A stretch of 64,000 nucleotides of DNA from Methanobacterium sp. PtaB.Bin024. Its GTDB lineage: Archaea; Methanobacteriota; Methanobacteria; Methanobacteriales; Methanobacteriaceae. The number at the start of each line of letters is the position of its first letter. Position 1 is the stretch's first letter. The notes below the pieces were generated by a model. The model was not told the DNA's origin. It ran no database searches and was given only the letters and a program-made list of their open reading frames with translations. The translations under genes and the position numbers were made by a program. Of this stretch, positions 45,831 to 57,541 are shown piece after piece. The stretch lies in NCBI GenBank assembly GCA_002067065.1, contig MVPY01000033.1, positions 8,624-72,623 of the forward strand. The letters run 5' to 3'.

Positions 45831-46162
45831 TTTAACCTTTATTCCTCCCTAACACTGTTTGGATAAATTGCAAAATTCATCTCACCTGACACCTATCAAA
45901 TGTATTTCATTACTGCATTATTGCTCCTGGTTATCGTATAGTTACCTGGTCACTTAAAGGTTACAAAATTTACTTAAATGACTCCAAATAAAATATGGGG
46001 TGGAATTTAGAAAGATAAATTCATCCCGATATATGAGATTCAGTTCATTTTTTCCTTACAAAAGATATAATATTTTAGAGATGGTTTTAAAAACGAGAAT
46101 AGGATTTATTTTTTTAAATTTCGATTTTCAAAAATTAGTTACTTTCAAAGGAGGTAAAAAAA
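45831..46162. other. 332-bp intergenic region
   Basis: Divergent region between the PAS protein and the Fe-S flavoprotein gene. AT-rich with the ribosome site AAAGGAGGTAAAA at its end; no other signal seen. A 66-aa plus-strand frame across it has no coding character. Confidence 0.5.
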
Positions 46163-46720
46163 ATGAAGGTAGTCGGATTTACAGGAAGCCCAAGAAGTAA
46201 TAGTAACACTGAAATTCTGGTTGAAGAGGCACTTAAAGGAGCAGGTGATGCTGGAGCAGACACTGCAATATTCAACCTTAACCAGATGTCCATAAAACCC
46301 TGCCAGGCCTGCATGTACTGTAAGAGCCATGAAGGGGAATGTGACACTAAAGACGATATGCAAATTATTTATAAGGAGATCCAAGATGCAGATGCCTTTA
46401 TACTGGGTAGCCCAGTTTATATGTGGCAGATGACAGCCCAGGCGAAACTTTTCACTGACCGACTGTATGCTAATTTTAAAACTGGTTTTGAGGAAAAATA
46501 TGGGAAAAAGAAAATGGCATTGATCTTCTCACAGGGCAACCCTGATGAAACCATGTTCCAAGAATATTTCAACTACACTCAGACCATGTTTAACTTCCTG
46601 GGTTATGATGTTATCAGTGTGCTTTCCTCACAGGGAAATGCAGTTCCTGGAGAAGTAGAAAACAAGGAAGATATAATGAAACAGGCCAGGAAAATTGGTC
46701 AGGACCTTGCAAAAGGTTAA
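46163..46720 (+). CDS. Iron-sulfur flavoprotein (NADPH-dependent FMN reductase family)
   Basis: 185 aa. FMN phosphate loop GFTGSPRSNSNTEILVEEAL; compact cluster motif CQACMYCKSHEGEC (C-x2-C-x2-C-x6-C) typical of methanogen Isf proteins with a 4Fe-4S cluster; GSPVYMWQMTAQAKLFTDR is the FMN/dimer contact. Isf homologues transfer electrons from ferredoxin and reduce O2 or peroxide. Start confirmed by AAAGGAGGTAAAA. Confidence 0.85.
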   Translation: MKVVGFTGSPRSNSNTEILVEEALKGAGDAGADTAIFNLNQMSIKPCQACMYCKSHEGECDTKDDMQIIYKEIQDADAFILGSPVYMWQMTAQAKLFTDRLYANFKTGFEEKYGKKKMALIFSQGNPDETMFQEYFNYTQTMFNFLGYDVISVLSSQGNAVPGEVENKEDIMKQARKIGQDLAKG

Positions 46721-46733
46721 ACATGTCGAATAT

Positions 46734-47393
46734 TTATTTGAAGACCGCTGGGATTAGCATGGGAGTTTTATCCATATAATCTGTGTATTGTTGGCCGAAT
46801 TTGAAGATTAATTCTTTTTCTTCTTTTTTTATCCGGAAAACCAGCCCTATTATGAATAAAATGAAAAAAACTAAGCCCAATATGTTCCATGATATGATGG
46901 CAACTCCAAGAAATAAGATTAAAATAGACAGATAAAATGGATGACGGACTTTTGAATAAATTCCTCTGGTTATAAGTTCCTGATTATCAGTTGTTTTTGA
47001 AAGAGGAACCCAGTTCTTACCTAATTCCCTTCGTACCATGAGATTAAAAGCCATACCAATGAACATCAGTGTAAAACCAGCTACTAATAGTATAACTCCA
47101 TACATTCCAGTGTATAACACCATCACCACACTGAAGATAAGTCCTGCCTGTGGAACAGCAAGGAATAATGAGGTATAGTCTCGACTTTTTACTATGCCAG
47201 GCCAACCCATAATCTCTGCACCGAACTTACGAGAAACCAGTAACGAGATGAAACTGTAAACTAAAAAGAGTGCCAGGAAGATATAGAGTATGGTCTGATC
47301 ACGTTCCATAACCAAATAGGTACTTAAAAGTGCCATTGCAAAGAGTAAGAAGATAAATATATCTTTTCCAGTTTTTAACTCTGTTTTGACTAT
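46734..47393 (-). CDS. Isoprenylcysteine carboxyl methyltransferase-like membrane protein
   Basis: About 219 aa, six predicted helices. C-terminal ICMT/PEMT signature: ELITRGIYSKVRHPFYLSIL and KKEEKELIFKFGQQYTDYM (RHP and the Glu/Tyr pair that bind SAM). Start: AGGTGG directly overlaps the GTG at 47402, so that GTG would have no ribosome site. With that Shine-Dalgarno the in-frame codon at the right distance is ATA at 47393. Start therefore uncertain. Confidence 0.7.
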   Translation of the reverse strand: MVKTELKTGKDIFIFLLFAMALLSTYLVMERDQTILYIFLALFLVYSFISLLVSRKFGAEIMGWPGIVKSRDYTSLFLAVPQAGLIFSVVMVLYTGMYGVILLVAGFTLMFIGMAFNLMVRRELGKNWVPLSKTTDNQELITRGIYSKVRHPFYLSILILFLGVAIISWNILGLVFFILFIIGLVFRIKKEEKELIFKFGQQYTDYMDKTPMLIPAVFK

Positions 47394-47488
47394 TTTAACC
47401 ACCTATTATCCAATATAGTCCATTGTTTCACCATTATGTGATTTGCACCATATCCTATTATTTGTGTAAAACAGTCCATCTATTTATA

Positions 47489-47755
47489 TTATTCCTCTTT
47501 CAGAAGTTTTATGAATTTATCCATGTCTCTGACATTGAATACAAACTTATGACGTGAATTTTGACCCTTGGGTCTCATGGACATTAAACAGCTCACTGCA
47601 GATTTCTCCTGGTAATCTTCAAAAATTGATTCGAACCAGTTTGCATCCTCTAAATTTTCAAATGTTATTTCCATAACGCTTGAATGTTTCTCGACTTTGC
47701 ACTCCCTATCCTTAAGGGCTTCCCTCAGGTTTTCGATTTTGGTGTTAGATTTCAT
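47489..47755 (-). CDS. Uncharacterised 88-aa protein
   Basis: MKSNTKIENLREALKDREC ... FKLLKEE-type Lys/Glu-rich small soluble protein, two cysteines, no motif recognised. Predicted alpha/beta by residue pattern (SSVMEITFENLEDANWFESI; HKFVFNVRDMDKFIKLL). The upstream minus strand has GATCTGGGT next to TATAAAATA (about 47776-47790). Function unknown. Confidence 0.5.
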   Translation of the reverse strand: MKSNTKIENLREALKDRECKVEKHSSVMEITFENLEDANWFESIFEDYQEKSAVSCLMSMRPKGQNSRHKFVFNVRDMDKFIKLLKEE

Positions 47756-47909
47756 AGTATCAGTTATGAGTATATTTTATAGACCCAGATCATCTTATTA
47801 TGTTATTTCAAACTATGATCTTCTCTTAAACCTATAATTTCCTCTTTAACTATGATCTCCTCTTAATTATTATCACTATCATAGAATCTAAAATTTTGGA
47901 ATCTGGAAT

Positions 47910-48977
47910 TTATAATACTCCCATATTTATAATTCCCTTACCATTTTCGATTTTTATGTCTGCATCAGATTCTGCTTTAACAGACTCCAGGAAAGTCTCA
48001 GCACTTTGAGTATCCATGAAACGTGGGCAGGAATTGGTAATGCGGAATGGATAGATGATCGCAGTTAAGTTTCCATTTAAATCCTGAAGTTGAACAATCA
48101 TTGATTCTTTGGGTGAGGGATTACTCTGGTCAAAAACAAAGTTCCCTAAGCTGTAGAAGATCAGCCCTCCCTTGTAGCTTTCCACTCCCTGAATTACATG
48201 TGGATGACTTCCCACAACTAGATCAGCACCCTCATCAATGCATTTTCTGGATATGTTCTTTTGATACTGGTTTGGAGTTGTTGAATATTCATTTCCATAG
48301 TGAAAAACCACAATAACAATGTCTGCCTGTGTTCTGGCCTGATCTAAATTTTCTTTTATTACATTCCAGTCTGCAGGTGCAAATCCAGAACTGTTATCTG
48401 TGGCTGGGGGTAACTCTGCTTCTGCGAACTCTTGGAAGGTGGTTGTATCGAAAAAGTTTAATATAGCTATTGTACGGTTGTCAACGACAAAATAGGCGGG
48501 TTTAGATGCTTCTTGGAGGTTTTCACCAACACCTACCGTGGTGATGTTGTACTTTTTAAGGGCCTTTAAGGTATCATTTAGACCTGATTCACCATAATCC
48601 ATGATATGATTATTGGCAAGACACACAACATCGATGTTATCATCTTTAAGTATTTTAGCATATTCGGGGTTGGCTTTGACAGGAACAGCTGTTTTTATGT
48701 TGTCATTTGATGTGGTTAAGGGATCTTCGAGATTTATGACCACCAGATCTGATGTTTTAAAAAGGGGTGTGAAATCTCCAAAAACATCCACACCACTATC
48801 AATAAGGGGTCCAACTGCAAAATCAAACATTACATCTCCAGTTAAAAAAATAGTTATATTAGAAGTCTCTGGTTTTGAATTTCCAGGTTCACTATAGTTC
48901 TGGATGGTGTAATATGAAAAAAAAGATAATATAATTACCAAAGATAAAAAGACCCCTAAATAAACTTTTTTAACCAT
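47910..48977 (-). CDS. CapA-family exported metallophosphatase-like protein
   Basis: 355 aa. N-terminal membrane anchor (VYLGVFLSLVIILSFFSYY). Then the PGA_cap (CapA/PgsA) domain: LTGDVMFD, VVINLEDPLTT, CLANNHIMDYGESGL, VVFHYGNEY, VVGSHPHVIQGVE. These are the metallophosphoesterase-like motifs of CapA. In bacteria CapA helps make poly-gamma-glutamate; the archaeal role is unknown. Stands alone. Confidence 0.85.
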   Translation of the reverse strand: MVKKVYLGVFLSLVIILSFFSYYTIQNYSEPGNSKPETSNITIFLTGDVMFDFAVGPLIDSGVDVFGDFTPLFKTSDLVVINLEDPLTTSNDNIKTAVPVKANPEYAKILKDDNIDVVCLANNHIMDYGESGLNDTLKALKKYNITTVGVGENLQEASKPAYFVVDNRTIAILNFFDTTTFQEFAEAELPPATDNSSGFAPADWNVIKENLDQARTQADIVIVVFHYGNEYSTTPNQYQKNISRKCIDEGADLVVGSHPHVIQGVESYKGGLIFYSLGNFVFDQSNPSPKESMIVQLQDLNGNLTAIIYPFRITNSCPRFMDTQSAETFLESVKAESDADIKIENGKGIINMGVL

Positions 48978-49209
48978 ATTTTAACCTAATTTTAACTATT
49001 GTATCATATGAGTTGTTGTTTTAACGTCTTCCACATGATAAACCTTAGAATGCCCAATGAAATAATTATTCTACTAATAAATATACTTCATTGATTCTCA
49101 GAATGTCAAAAAATGAAGGACCCCAATGTCCAGATTAGGAATAACTCCTTTTGTAGAAAAAATAATCTGGAATAATTTCTTATGATTTTATTGGGATTTA
49201 TTGATATGT

Positions 49210-49686
49210 TCATTCTGTTTTTTTATCCCGATCCCTTTTAGATGAAGCCTGTTGGATTTCTTTTCTTACTAAACTTATCAAATCTTCCGTCTTGTTAAGA
49301 TCGGTTTCTACTCCTGCCACCGAAGGGTTTTGATACTCAAGTGTTCCTTTAGGAGAAAAATCATCTTCAGAGACTAAAACTCCAAATGAACGGCCAATTT
49401 CTGGTTCTATAACTTCTTCCAGAGGATTTTCGAGTCTTTCTTTAACATCTATATTGAGGGTTGAGTGCAAGACCTCTTCTGATATTTCTGGACCAAAGCC
49501 TATAACAATTATTTCTTGGGGATCAAAGGCATTAACCACAGTATAAAGGTGTCCTAATGGGGGTTTTGCATTTACATCAGAATCTAATGCATTTCCAAAT
49601 CCGGTGGTGTGATACCACGCCTTACGAAAGTCTTCATATGTTTTTCCCTCTTTTAACCTTCTTTTTATTATGGATACCATCATCAT
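49210..49686 (-). CDS. Uncharacterised protein, possible dimeric alpha/beta-barrel
   Basis: 158 aa. IIKRRLKEGKTYEDFRKAWYHTTGFG resembles the first strand and helix of antibiotic-monooxygenase-like ferredoxin folds; the rest (EIIVIGFGPEISEEVLHSTLN) fits a second half. Charged C-terminal tail. Strong ribosome site GAGGGGTGATATTTT. No catalytic residues identified. Confidence 0.5.
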   Translation of the reverse strand: MMMVSIIKRRLKEGKTYEDFRKAWYHTTGFGNALDSDVNAKPPLGHLYTVVNAFDPQEIIVIGFGPEISEEVLHSTLNIDVKERLENPLEEVIEPEIGRSFGVLVSEDDFSPKGTLEYQNPSVAGVETDLNKTEDLISLVRKEIQQASSKRDRDKKTE

Positions 49687-49782
49687 AAAATATCACCCCT
49701 CAATAAATATTTGTCACAGCTTTATAAAAGAAATTTTATTTTTGCATCTTGGTAAGAATACTAAAGATAAGTTTAAATACCC

Positions 49783-49798
49783 GACCGACTAATCAGTC
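49783..49798. promoter_or_regulatory. TetR operator candidate at the 49806 regulator
   Basis: GACT-AATC-AGTC (49787-49798) within GACCGACTAATCAGTC, just downstream of the TATA box TTTAAATA (49772-49779) and only eight bases before the regulator's ATG. A matching GACT-GACA-GGTC lies before the aldo-keto reductase gene. Confidence 0.55.
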
Positions 49799-49805
49799 TA
49801 TATCG

Positions 49806-50387
49806 ATGTTTTGGGATGTTAATAAATTGAAAGAAAAAGAACAGAAAATACTGGATACTTCCCTTAAACTGTTTGTCGAGAGGGGATTTCACGGAACATC
49901 CACTGCAGAAATTGCTAAAACCGCCGGAGTAGCCACTGGCACACTTTTCCACTATTTTAAGACTAAAGAAGAACTCATAGACCGCCTTTACATCTACACC
50001 AAAGAAAGTATTTTGGAAGAAGTTCAGGGAGATTATGATGAGGAGAAACCCTTTAAAGAAAATGTTAAATCATTATGGCTGAAGTTTGTATGTTTAGGCA
50101 TTGAAAATCCATATAAATTCAATTTTATAATGACATTTCACTGTTCTCCCTATATAACATCCTTCACCAAAGGAAGAATTGAAGAAAAATTCGTAGAACT
50201 CCTTGAAGTCTATAAAAAAGGATTTAAAGAGAACGAAATTAAGGAAATGTATGATGAATTGCTTATGGATTGTTTCTGGGGTAATATACTCAACACTATC
50301 ATGCATTTTGAGAAATATCCTGAAAGAATGAACCAACAGAACATAGACCTTACTTTTGAACTGTTCTGGGATGGAATATCCAAATGA
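49806..50387 (+). CDS. TetR-family transcriptional regulator
   Basis: 193 aa. N-terminal HTH: KILDTSLKLFVERGFHGTST ... GVATGTLFHYFKTKEELID. C-terminal helical ligand domain without recognised motif. The start at 49806 is chosen over 49749 because the TATA box lies at 49772 and the message would be nearly leaderless. Likely autorepressor and regulator of the aldo-keto reductase gene 57 bases downstream. Confidence 0.85.
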   Translation: MFWDVNKLKEKEQKILDTSLKLFVERGFHGTSTAEIAKTAGVATGTLFHYFKTKEELIDRLYIYTKESILEEVQGDYDEEKPFKENVKSLWLKFVCLGIENPYKFNFIMTFHCSPYITSFTKGRIEEKFVELLEVYKKGFKENEIKEMYDELLMDCFWGNILNTIMHFEKYPERMNQQNIDLTFELFWDGISK

Positions 50388-50411
50388 ACAAAAATTTTTA
50401 AATGATCATTC

Positions 50412-50423
50412 GACTGACAGGTC
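50412..50423. promoter_or_regulatory. TetR operator candidate before aldo-keto reductase
   Basis: GACT-GACA-GGTC just after a TATA-like TTTTTAAATG (50394-50403), same 12-bp frame as the site at 49787-49798. Confidence 0.5.
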
Positions 50424-50443
50424 AATCTATGAGAGGTGCGATG

Positions 50444-51682
<1,239 letters not shown>

Positions 51683-51714
51683 TAATTCCATCCTATTTTT
51701 TTGAATTTGGCCAA

Positions 51715-51993
51715 TTATCCAAAGAAATTATTGAATATCGGTGCAATGAAAGAGTAAGCAAAGATCATCTGTACAATTATTATCACTATAATGACTATTG
51801 CAATTATCAAGACAATATTTAACAGAGTATCGTCACTTTTCTTTTCTTTAACTACTTCTTTTTGGGCATATGCAGTTCGATTATCAGACAAATTAGTTCG
51901 AGTATCCGACATATTACTAATTTTTTCCCCACATTTATGGCAGTATCTGGAACCTTCTGGATTTTCAGCCCCACACTTTGTACAAAAAACCAT
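51715..51993 (-). CDS. Zinc-ribbon membrane protein
   Basis: About 92 aa. A zinc ribbon at the N-terminus (FCTKCGAENPEGSRYCHKCG), polar linker, then a membrane helix (LLNIVLIIAIVIIVIIIVQMIF). The ribbon is probably cytoplasmic. Start 51993 set by GGAGGTTAAAA. Similar ribbon-plus-helix proteins occur widely in methanogens; function unknown. Confidence 0.7.
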   Translation of the reverse strand: MVFCTKCGAENPEGSRYCHKCGEKISNMSDTRTNLSDNRTAYAQKEVVKEKKSDDTLLNIVLIIAIVIIVIIIVQMIFAYSFIAPIFNNFFG

Positions 51994-52255
51994 TTTTAAC
52001 CTCCTAATCACCAAATATTTCCTATTACTTTTATAAAACCAAATATAACATTAATAATATGCCAAAACAATCGAAATTCTGAAATAGAACGAAAACTATT
52101 CATTAAAAATTTTCCCCCGCCTTTTTAAATCCCCTTTTTTTATATGAATCATTGGCATATAAGTAATTAATCACTATATGTATGTTAAAAAATAGGTTAC
52201 TGGGAATAAATATAAATCTAACAGCCCAAAAAATTGAAGAATGAAAAAAGATAAC

Positions 52256-52609
52256 TTAACCTTTTCTATGAAAATCAAGGGCATTTAAAGCAAATCTTGA
52301 GTATGCTGCAGCAGGACCCCCTCCCATCTCTATAGCAACATCAATGGTTTCGTATATTTCTTCATCTGATGCTCCGGCAATGTCTGCCTGTTGAACATGC
52401 CATTCAATACATGGCTCGCATTTGGTTACAATAGATATGGCTAGGGCCATCAGTTCCTTGTGTTTACGTGGCAAACTACCATCACTAAATGCCCTTTTTT
52501 CAAGTTCCAAGAAAGAAGCATAGGTTGAACAGTTTTCTGAAAACCGGAAATTAAGATTTTTTCTATCATGAATACTCTGCCTAATCTTATCTTCAACAAA
52601 TTCTGACAT
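52256..52609 (-). CDS. Carboxymuconolactone decarboxylase/AhpD-like protein
   Basis: 117 aa. The AhpD-like CxxC with its His: VTKCEPCIEWHVQQADIAGA, followed by SDEEIYETIDVAIEMGGGPA. All-helical family with peroxidase-linked disulfide reductase activity. Ribosome site GGAGGGACATGTAA. Confidence 0.82.
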   Translation of the reverse strand: MSEFVEDKIRQSIHDRKNLNFRFSENCSTYASFLELEKRAFSDGSLPRKHKELMALAISIVTKCEPCIEWHVQQADIAGASDEEIYETIDVAIEMGGGPAAAYSRFALNALDFHRKG

Positions 52610-52860
52610 TTACATGTCCCTCCATTTTCCAATAATCCTATTATACAAATTGGAAATATTATTTAATCTAACATTTAAATTATTTAAGCTAACATTAATC
52701 ATTTAATGGAGTGATAGATTACCCATTAAAAGAATAATTAACATACGTGAAATAACAACCTATTATTCGATGGATTTGAAATTCTAGATGTTTTTAGCCA
52801 GGTTAAAATAGTGGGAATTTAAAAAAGAAATATTAAAAAAAATAATTTAACAACAATCCT

Positions 52861-54243
<1,383 letters not shown>

Positions 54244-54583
54244 CTTTTTTCTCTCCCTAAAAAGGTCTAAAAAAACATCCCATTAAAAGTTTTTATTTTA
54301 AAAAACTCCAAACTCTTTAAACTGATCAACTACCCTTAAAGAAGCTGTTTTAGATAAGCAGAGTTACCATAATCTAGGCAAGAAACAAAATGGTAAAATT
54401 AGACTTAACATTATTACATTGGGGCCTGGGATATATATCTTTGTGGTTCCAGGATACAAATGAAGAATTGGTTCCATGATACAAATTAAGGATGAATTTA
54501 TCCCACATCATCTTATGAAGGCACTAATACTCCTTGAATGTATATGTAAATTGGAAAATTAAAAAAAAGTATTATTCAGGAGT
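54244..54583. other. 340-bp region upstream of the MATE gene
   Basis: No gene. Contains a TATA-like ATATATAT (54431-54438) on both strands and, beyond it, two 22-base direct repeats (54444-54465, 54469-54490; unit TGGTTCCAxGATACAAATxA) at a 25-bp period. Relative to the minus-strand MATE gene these lie just upstream of the TATA box. Confidence 0.5.
54444..54490. repeat. Two 22-bp direct repeats next to a TATA box
   Basis: TGGTTCCA-G/T-GATACAAAT-G/T-AAG twice, two mismatches. Probably a regulator binding pair for MATE expression (inference). Confidence 0.5.
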
Positions 54584-55942
54584 TTATTCCCGTGGAATAA
54601 AGTAAGCAAAGGCCACTATGAAACAAGCCACCGCAAATACCTCAAAGGGTAACTTAAAACCTTCAATGAAAAGCGGGAAATTTTGAGGAATTATCTTGGC
54701 TGCTCCCATGTATATGGCCAGGCCAGCTCCAGTGATTCCCATTCCCAACATCTGCCCCACATACTGAGTGGTGTTTAAACTGGCTGAGGTAACTCCCCTG
54801 AATTTTTTATCGAAATATCTCATGGATATCTCGGTACTGGCTGTGGCTGAGAGTCCGTAACCAAGACCAAAAATAGCCAGGGCCACTATTATGAAATAAT
54901 AGGATGTGTATTGACCTATGAAAACGAAAAGTACCAGAGCAAAGGAGGTTATGAATATTCCTGCTGCTGCGATGAACCTGGGTCTTATTTTCTCACATAA
55001 CTTTCCAGATATGGTGGAAAATAAAGCTACAAACACACTTTGAACAGCTAAAAGAAGACCTGCATCCTGTGCAGATAGTAACCGAATATCCTGGAAATAT
55101 AAACTTAACAGGAAGGTAACGAATAGTCCTGGCCCATAATTTACGAGTGAAGTGGCATTATTTATCAGGAATATCCGATCATGAACAATTTCCGGACCAA
55201 TGAGGGGTATTTTTAGTTTACCCTGCAGATAGAAGAATATAATGATTCCTATTATACCTGCCAGGATTATATAAGGAGCCGTTGCATCTGTAATTATGGA
55301 AAGAGCATATATAACAGCAGTGAGAGATAATGCCAGTACTATGGAGCTTATATAATCGAATTTTTCTCCAACTGCTTCACACCATTCTCCTTTCAGTTTC
55401 AAGATAAAGTAGGTGGCTGCGATTCCAAAAGGTATATTGAAGAGGAATATACTTCTCCATCCGAAATCATTGGTAAATATACCCCCTAAAACTGGTCCCA
55501 GGGAAAGACCGATGTAGGGTATGGCTACTGCTATTCCCAGGATCTTACCACCTTCACCAGGAGTGGATACCGAAGTGATGAGGGAGAATACGTTAGAAAA
55601 AATCATGGCACTGCCTATGGCCTGAAAAGCCCTGGATGCCATTAAAATATCTCCAGAAGGTGAAATTGCACAAAAAAGAGATCCTATAGTGAATATGATG
55701 ATTCCATAAGTCATCAGCTTCTTTTTACCATGTATTTCCCCTAATCTACCGAATGGGATCATGAAACTGGCCCCAATTAAAAGGTAGATATTCTGCAACC
55801 AGGTGAGGAAAGAGGTGGAAACCATAAGTTCCCTGCCAATGGTAGAAAGAGCTACGTTAACACTGGAACTGGTAACTGTAACCACAAAACTGGAAAGTGC
55901 ACAAATAATAAGCACATATTTCTGGACTTTGTTAATTTCCAT
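54584..55942 (-). CDS. MFS transporter, DHA2 (EmrB/QacA) type
   Basis: 452 aa, about 14 helices. Motif A-like GRLGEIHGKKKLMTYGIIIF, motif C GLSLGPVLGGIF, N-terminal SSSVNVALSTIGREL typical of DHA2. Close paralogue of the 57542 protein (both share GKKK, GSAMIF and LKLKGEW). Start 55942 has a TATA about 22 bases upstream on the minus strand (near 55965), so its leader is short. Probable drug or toxicant exporter. Confidence 0.85.
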   Translation of the reverse strand: MEINKVQKYVLIICALSSFVVTVTSSSVNVALSTIGRELMVSTSFLTWLQNIYLLIGASFMIPFGRLGEIHGKKKLMTYGIIIFTIGSLFCAISPSGDILMASRAFQAIGSAMIFSNVFSLITSVSTPGEGGKILGIAVAIPYIGLSLGPVLGGIFTNDFGWRSIFLFNIPFGIAATYFILKLKGEWCEAVGEKFDYISSIVLALSLTAVIYALSIITDATAPYIILAGIIGIIIFFYLQGKLKIPLIGPEIVHDRIFLINNATSLVNYGPGLFVTFLLSLYFQDIRLLSAQDAGLLLAVQSVFVALFSTISGKLCEKIRPRFIAAAGIFITSFALVLFVFIGQYTSYYFIIVALAIFGLGYGLSATASTEISMRYFDKKFRGVTSASLNTTQYVGQMLGMGITGAGLAIYMGAAKIIPQNFPLFIEGFKLPFEVFAVACFIVAFAYFIPRE

Positions 55943-56293
55943 GAAAAATCCTATTTAATCATAAATATATAATATTTTCCAAATTATCTCCAGATGAAAG
56001 ATTTATTTTAGATAATACATTCCATCCACAGGATCAGAGATCTCTCTGTTGGAAAGATGGTCAGAAGAGATCTATTTTGTATATTAAAAGTATTTACTTA
56101 CTTAATTAATGATCTAAACTATTTCTAAACTTATTTGGAACTGGGGCATTTACTTATCCAATTACCATTATAAACCATCTAGTCTAGACCAACTGGTTTA
56201 TATGACAGTTTGATCTTAGACTATAATGGAACCCCATTGACAGAGACTATTCCCAATATTATATTTCTCAAAACAAGTAATTAAGCTGATTCC
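55943..56293. other. 351-bp divergent regulatory region between MFS and TetR
   Basis: No gene. Holds the minus-strand TATA for the MFS gene and, at 56171-56200, a symmetrical element overlapping the TATA box of the TetR gene. Confidence 0.5.
56171..56200. promoter_or_regulatory. TetR operator candidate at 56294
   Basis: Outer 7-bp arms TAAACCA and TGGTTTA (30 bp overall) enclose an inner TCTAG-T-CTAGA palindrome; TTTATA of the presumed promoter begins at the right arm. Suggests autorepression by the TetR at 56294 and possibly control of the MFS pair. Confidence 0.55.
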
Positions 56294-56905
56294 ATGAATA
56301 AAAAATCATTTGAAAGAAAAAACGAACTTTTAAATGCCGCATTAGATGAATTTACCCGAAAAAATTATGAGAATGCATCATTGAACACCATCATCAAAAA
56401 CGCAAGCATAAGCAAGGGGACCTTCTACTATCACTTCCAGAATAAACAGACCCTCTACTTATTCCTGCTTGAAACAGCAGTTAAAACTAAATGGGAATTT
56501 ATAAACAGTCACATGAAAGAATATCCACCGGATAGTCCTAGAAGAGATATTTTTGATGAATTTAAACTCCAGGCTCAGATGGGAATGGAATTTGCAGTTG
56601 GTTTTCCACAATACCATCGACTTAGCATTATGTTTTCCCGGGAAAAGGGGAACAAGATCTATGAAGATGCAAAAACTACCCTCCACCTTGACACAGAATC
56701 CATGATAAGAGAAATGGTAAAAAAAGCTAGGACAAGAGAGGATTTAACTGAGAAATTTTCTGAAGATTTTATGGTGAAAATCTTAACTTATCTGTTTACG
56801 AACTTTGATGAAATATTCCATCTTGAGGAAGATTTCCACTTGGATAAAATGGTTGAAAATCTTAATAACTATGTTGAATTCATGAAACATGGGATGGGGA
56901 GATAA
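56294..56905 (+). CDS. TetR-family transcriptional regulator
   Basis: 203 aa. HTH: ELLNAALDEFTRKNYENASL ... ASISKGTFYYHFQNKQTLY. Ligand domain about residues 65-200, helical. First of a three-gene run with a membrane protein (15-base gap) and an MFS exporter, and divergent from another MFS exporter, the usual arrangement for a drug-responsive repressor. Confidence 0.85.
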   Translation: MNKKSFERKNELLNAALDEFTRKNYENASLNTIIKNASISKGTFYYHFQNKQTLYLFLLETAVKTKWEFINSHMKEYPPDSPRRDIFDEFKLQAQMGMEFAVGFPQYHRLSIMFSREKGNKIYEDAKTTLHLDTESMIREMVKKARTREDLTEKFSEDFMVKILTYLFTNFDEIFHLEEDFHLDKMVENLNNYVEFMKHGMGR

Positions 56906-56919
56906 TAGGAGTTTTTAAA

Positions 56920-57504
56920 ATGGAAATGACAGATCTAAGGAAATATGACAAACCCCTTGCCCTGATTTTCGGGTTTTTAACACTGGCCCTTATCCTGGCC
57001 TTGACTAATCAGGAATTTTTAAGTTGGGCTTTTGCGCGCCATCAGAATTTATTAAGCTGGTATATTAGGCCCTTATTTTTAATTCCTTTCTGCTATTTTG
57101 CTTATAAAAGAAGTTGGGCCGGTATCTCAATCACCATCTTTCTTTTGGCAACCAGTATGTTCTGGTTCCCTAAACCAGATGTGGTAAGTCCAGAAACAGT
57201 ACAGTTCCTCCAGATGGAAATAGATTACTTGACCATTGCCTGGAATCCAGCTAAAATCCTGATAACCCTACTCGTACCCATTTCACTTATAATATTAGGA
57301 GCTGCTTTCTGGAAACGGAATTTACTCATTGGACTAGCAGTTATCGTTTTAATAGCCGTTGCTAAAGTTACTTGGAGCGTGGTATTTGGTGGAGAATCTG
57401 GAACCTCAATTATTGCCCCGGCAAGTTTTGGTCTTATAATCTGTGTGGTTCTGATATATTTCGGACTGAGAAGGTCCCGGAAAGATAAAAAAGAGAAAAA
57501 GTGA
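56920..57504 (+). CDS. Uncharacterised membrane protein
   Basis: 194 aa, about six helices (LALIFGFLTLALILALT; FLIPFCYFAYK; ILITLLVPISLIILGAAFW; LIGLAVIVLIAVAKVTWSV; SFGLIICVVLIYFGLRR). Basic C-terminal tail. No family recognised. In an operon with TetR and MFS; ribosome site ATAGGAGTTTTTAAA. Confidence 0.6.
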   Translation: MEMTDLRKYDKPLALIFGFLTLALILALTNQEFLSWAFARHQNLLSWYIRPLFLIPFCYFAYKRSWAGISITIFLLATSMFWFPKPDVVSPETVQFLQMEIDYLTIAWNPAKILITLLVPISLIILGAAFWKRNLLIGLAVIVLIAVAKVTWSVVFGGESGTSIIAPASFGLIICVVLIYFGLRRSRKDKKEKK

Positions 57505-57541
57505 TTATTCAAAGTTTTATATTATCTTCCAAATAAAAAGA

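Noticed and set aside
46000..46200. 66-aa frame before the Fe-S flavoprotein
   Set aside because: Overlaps the gene's ribosome site and start in another frame and lacks coding features.
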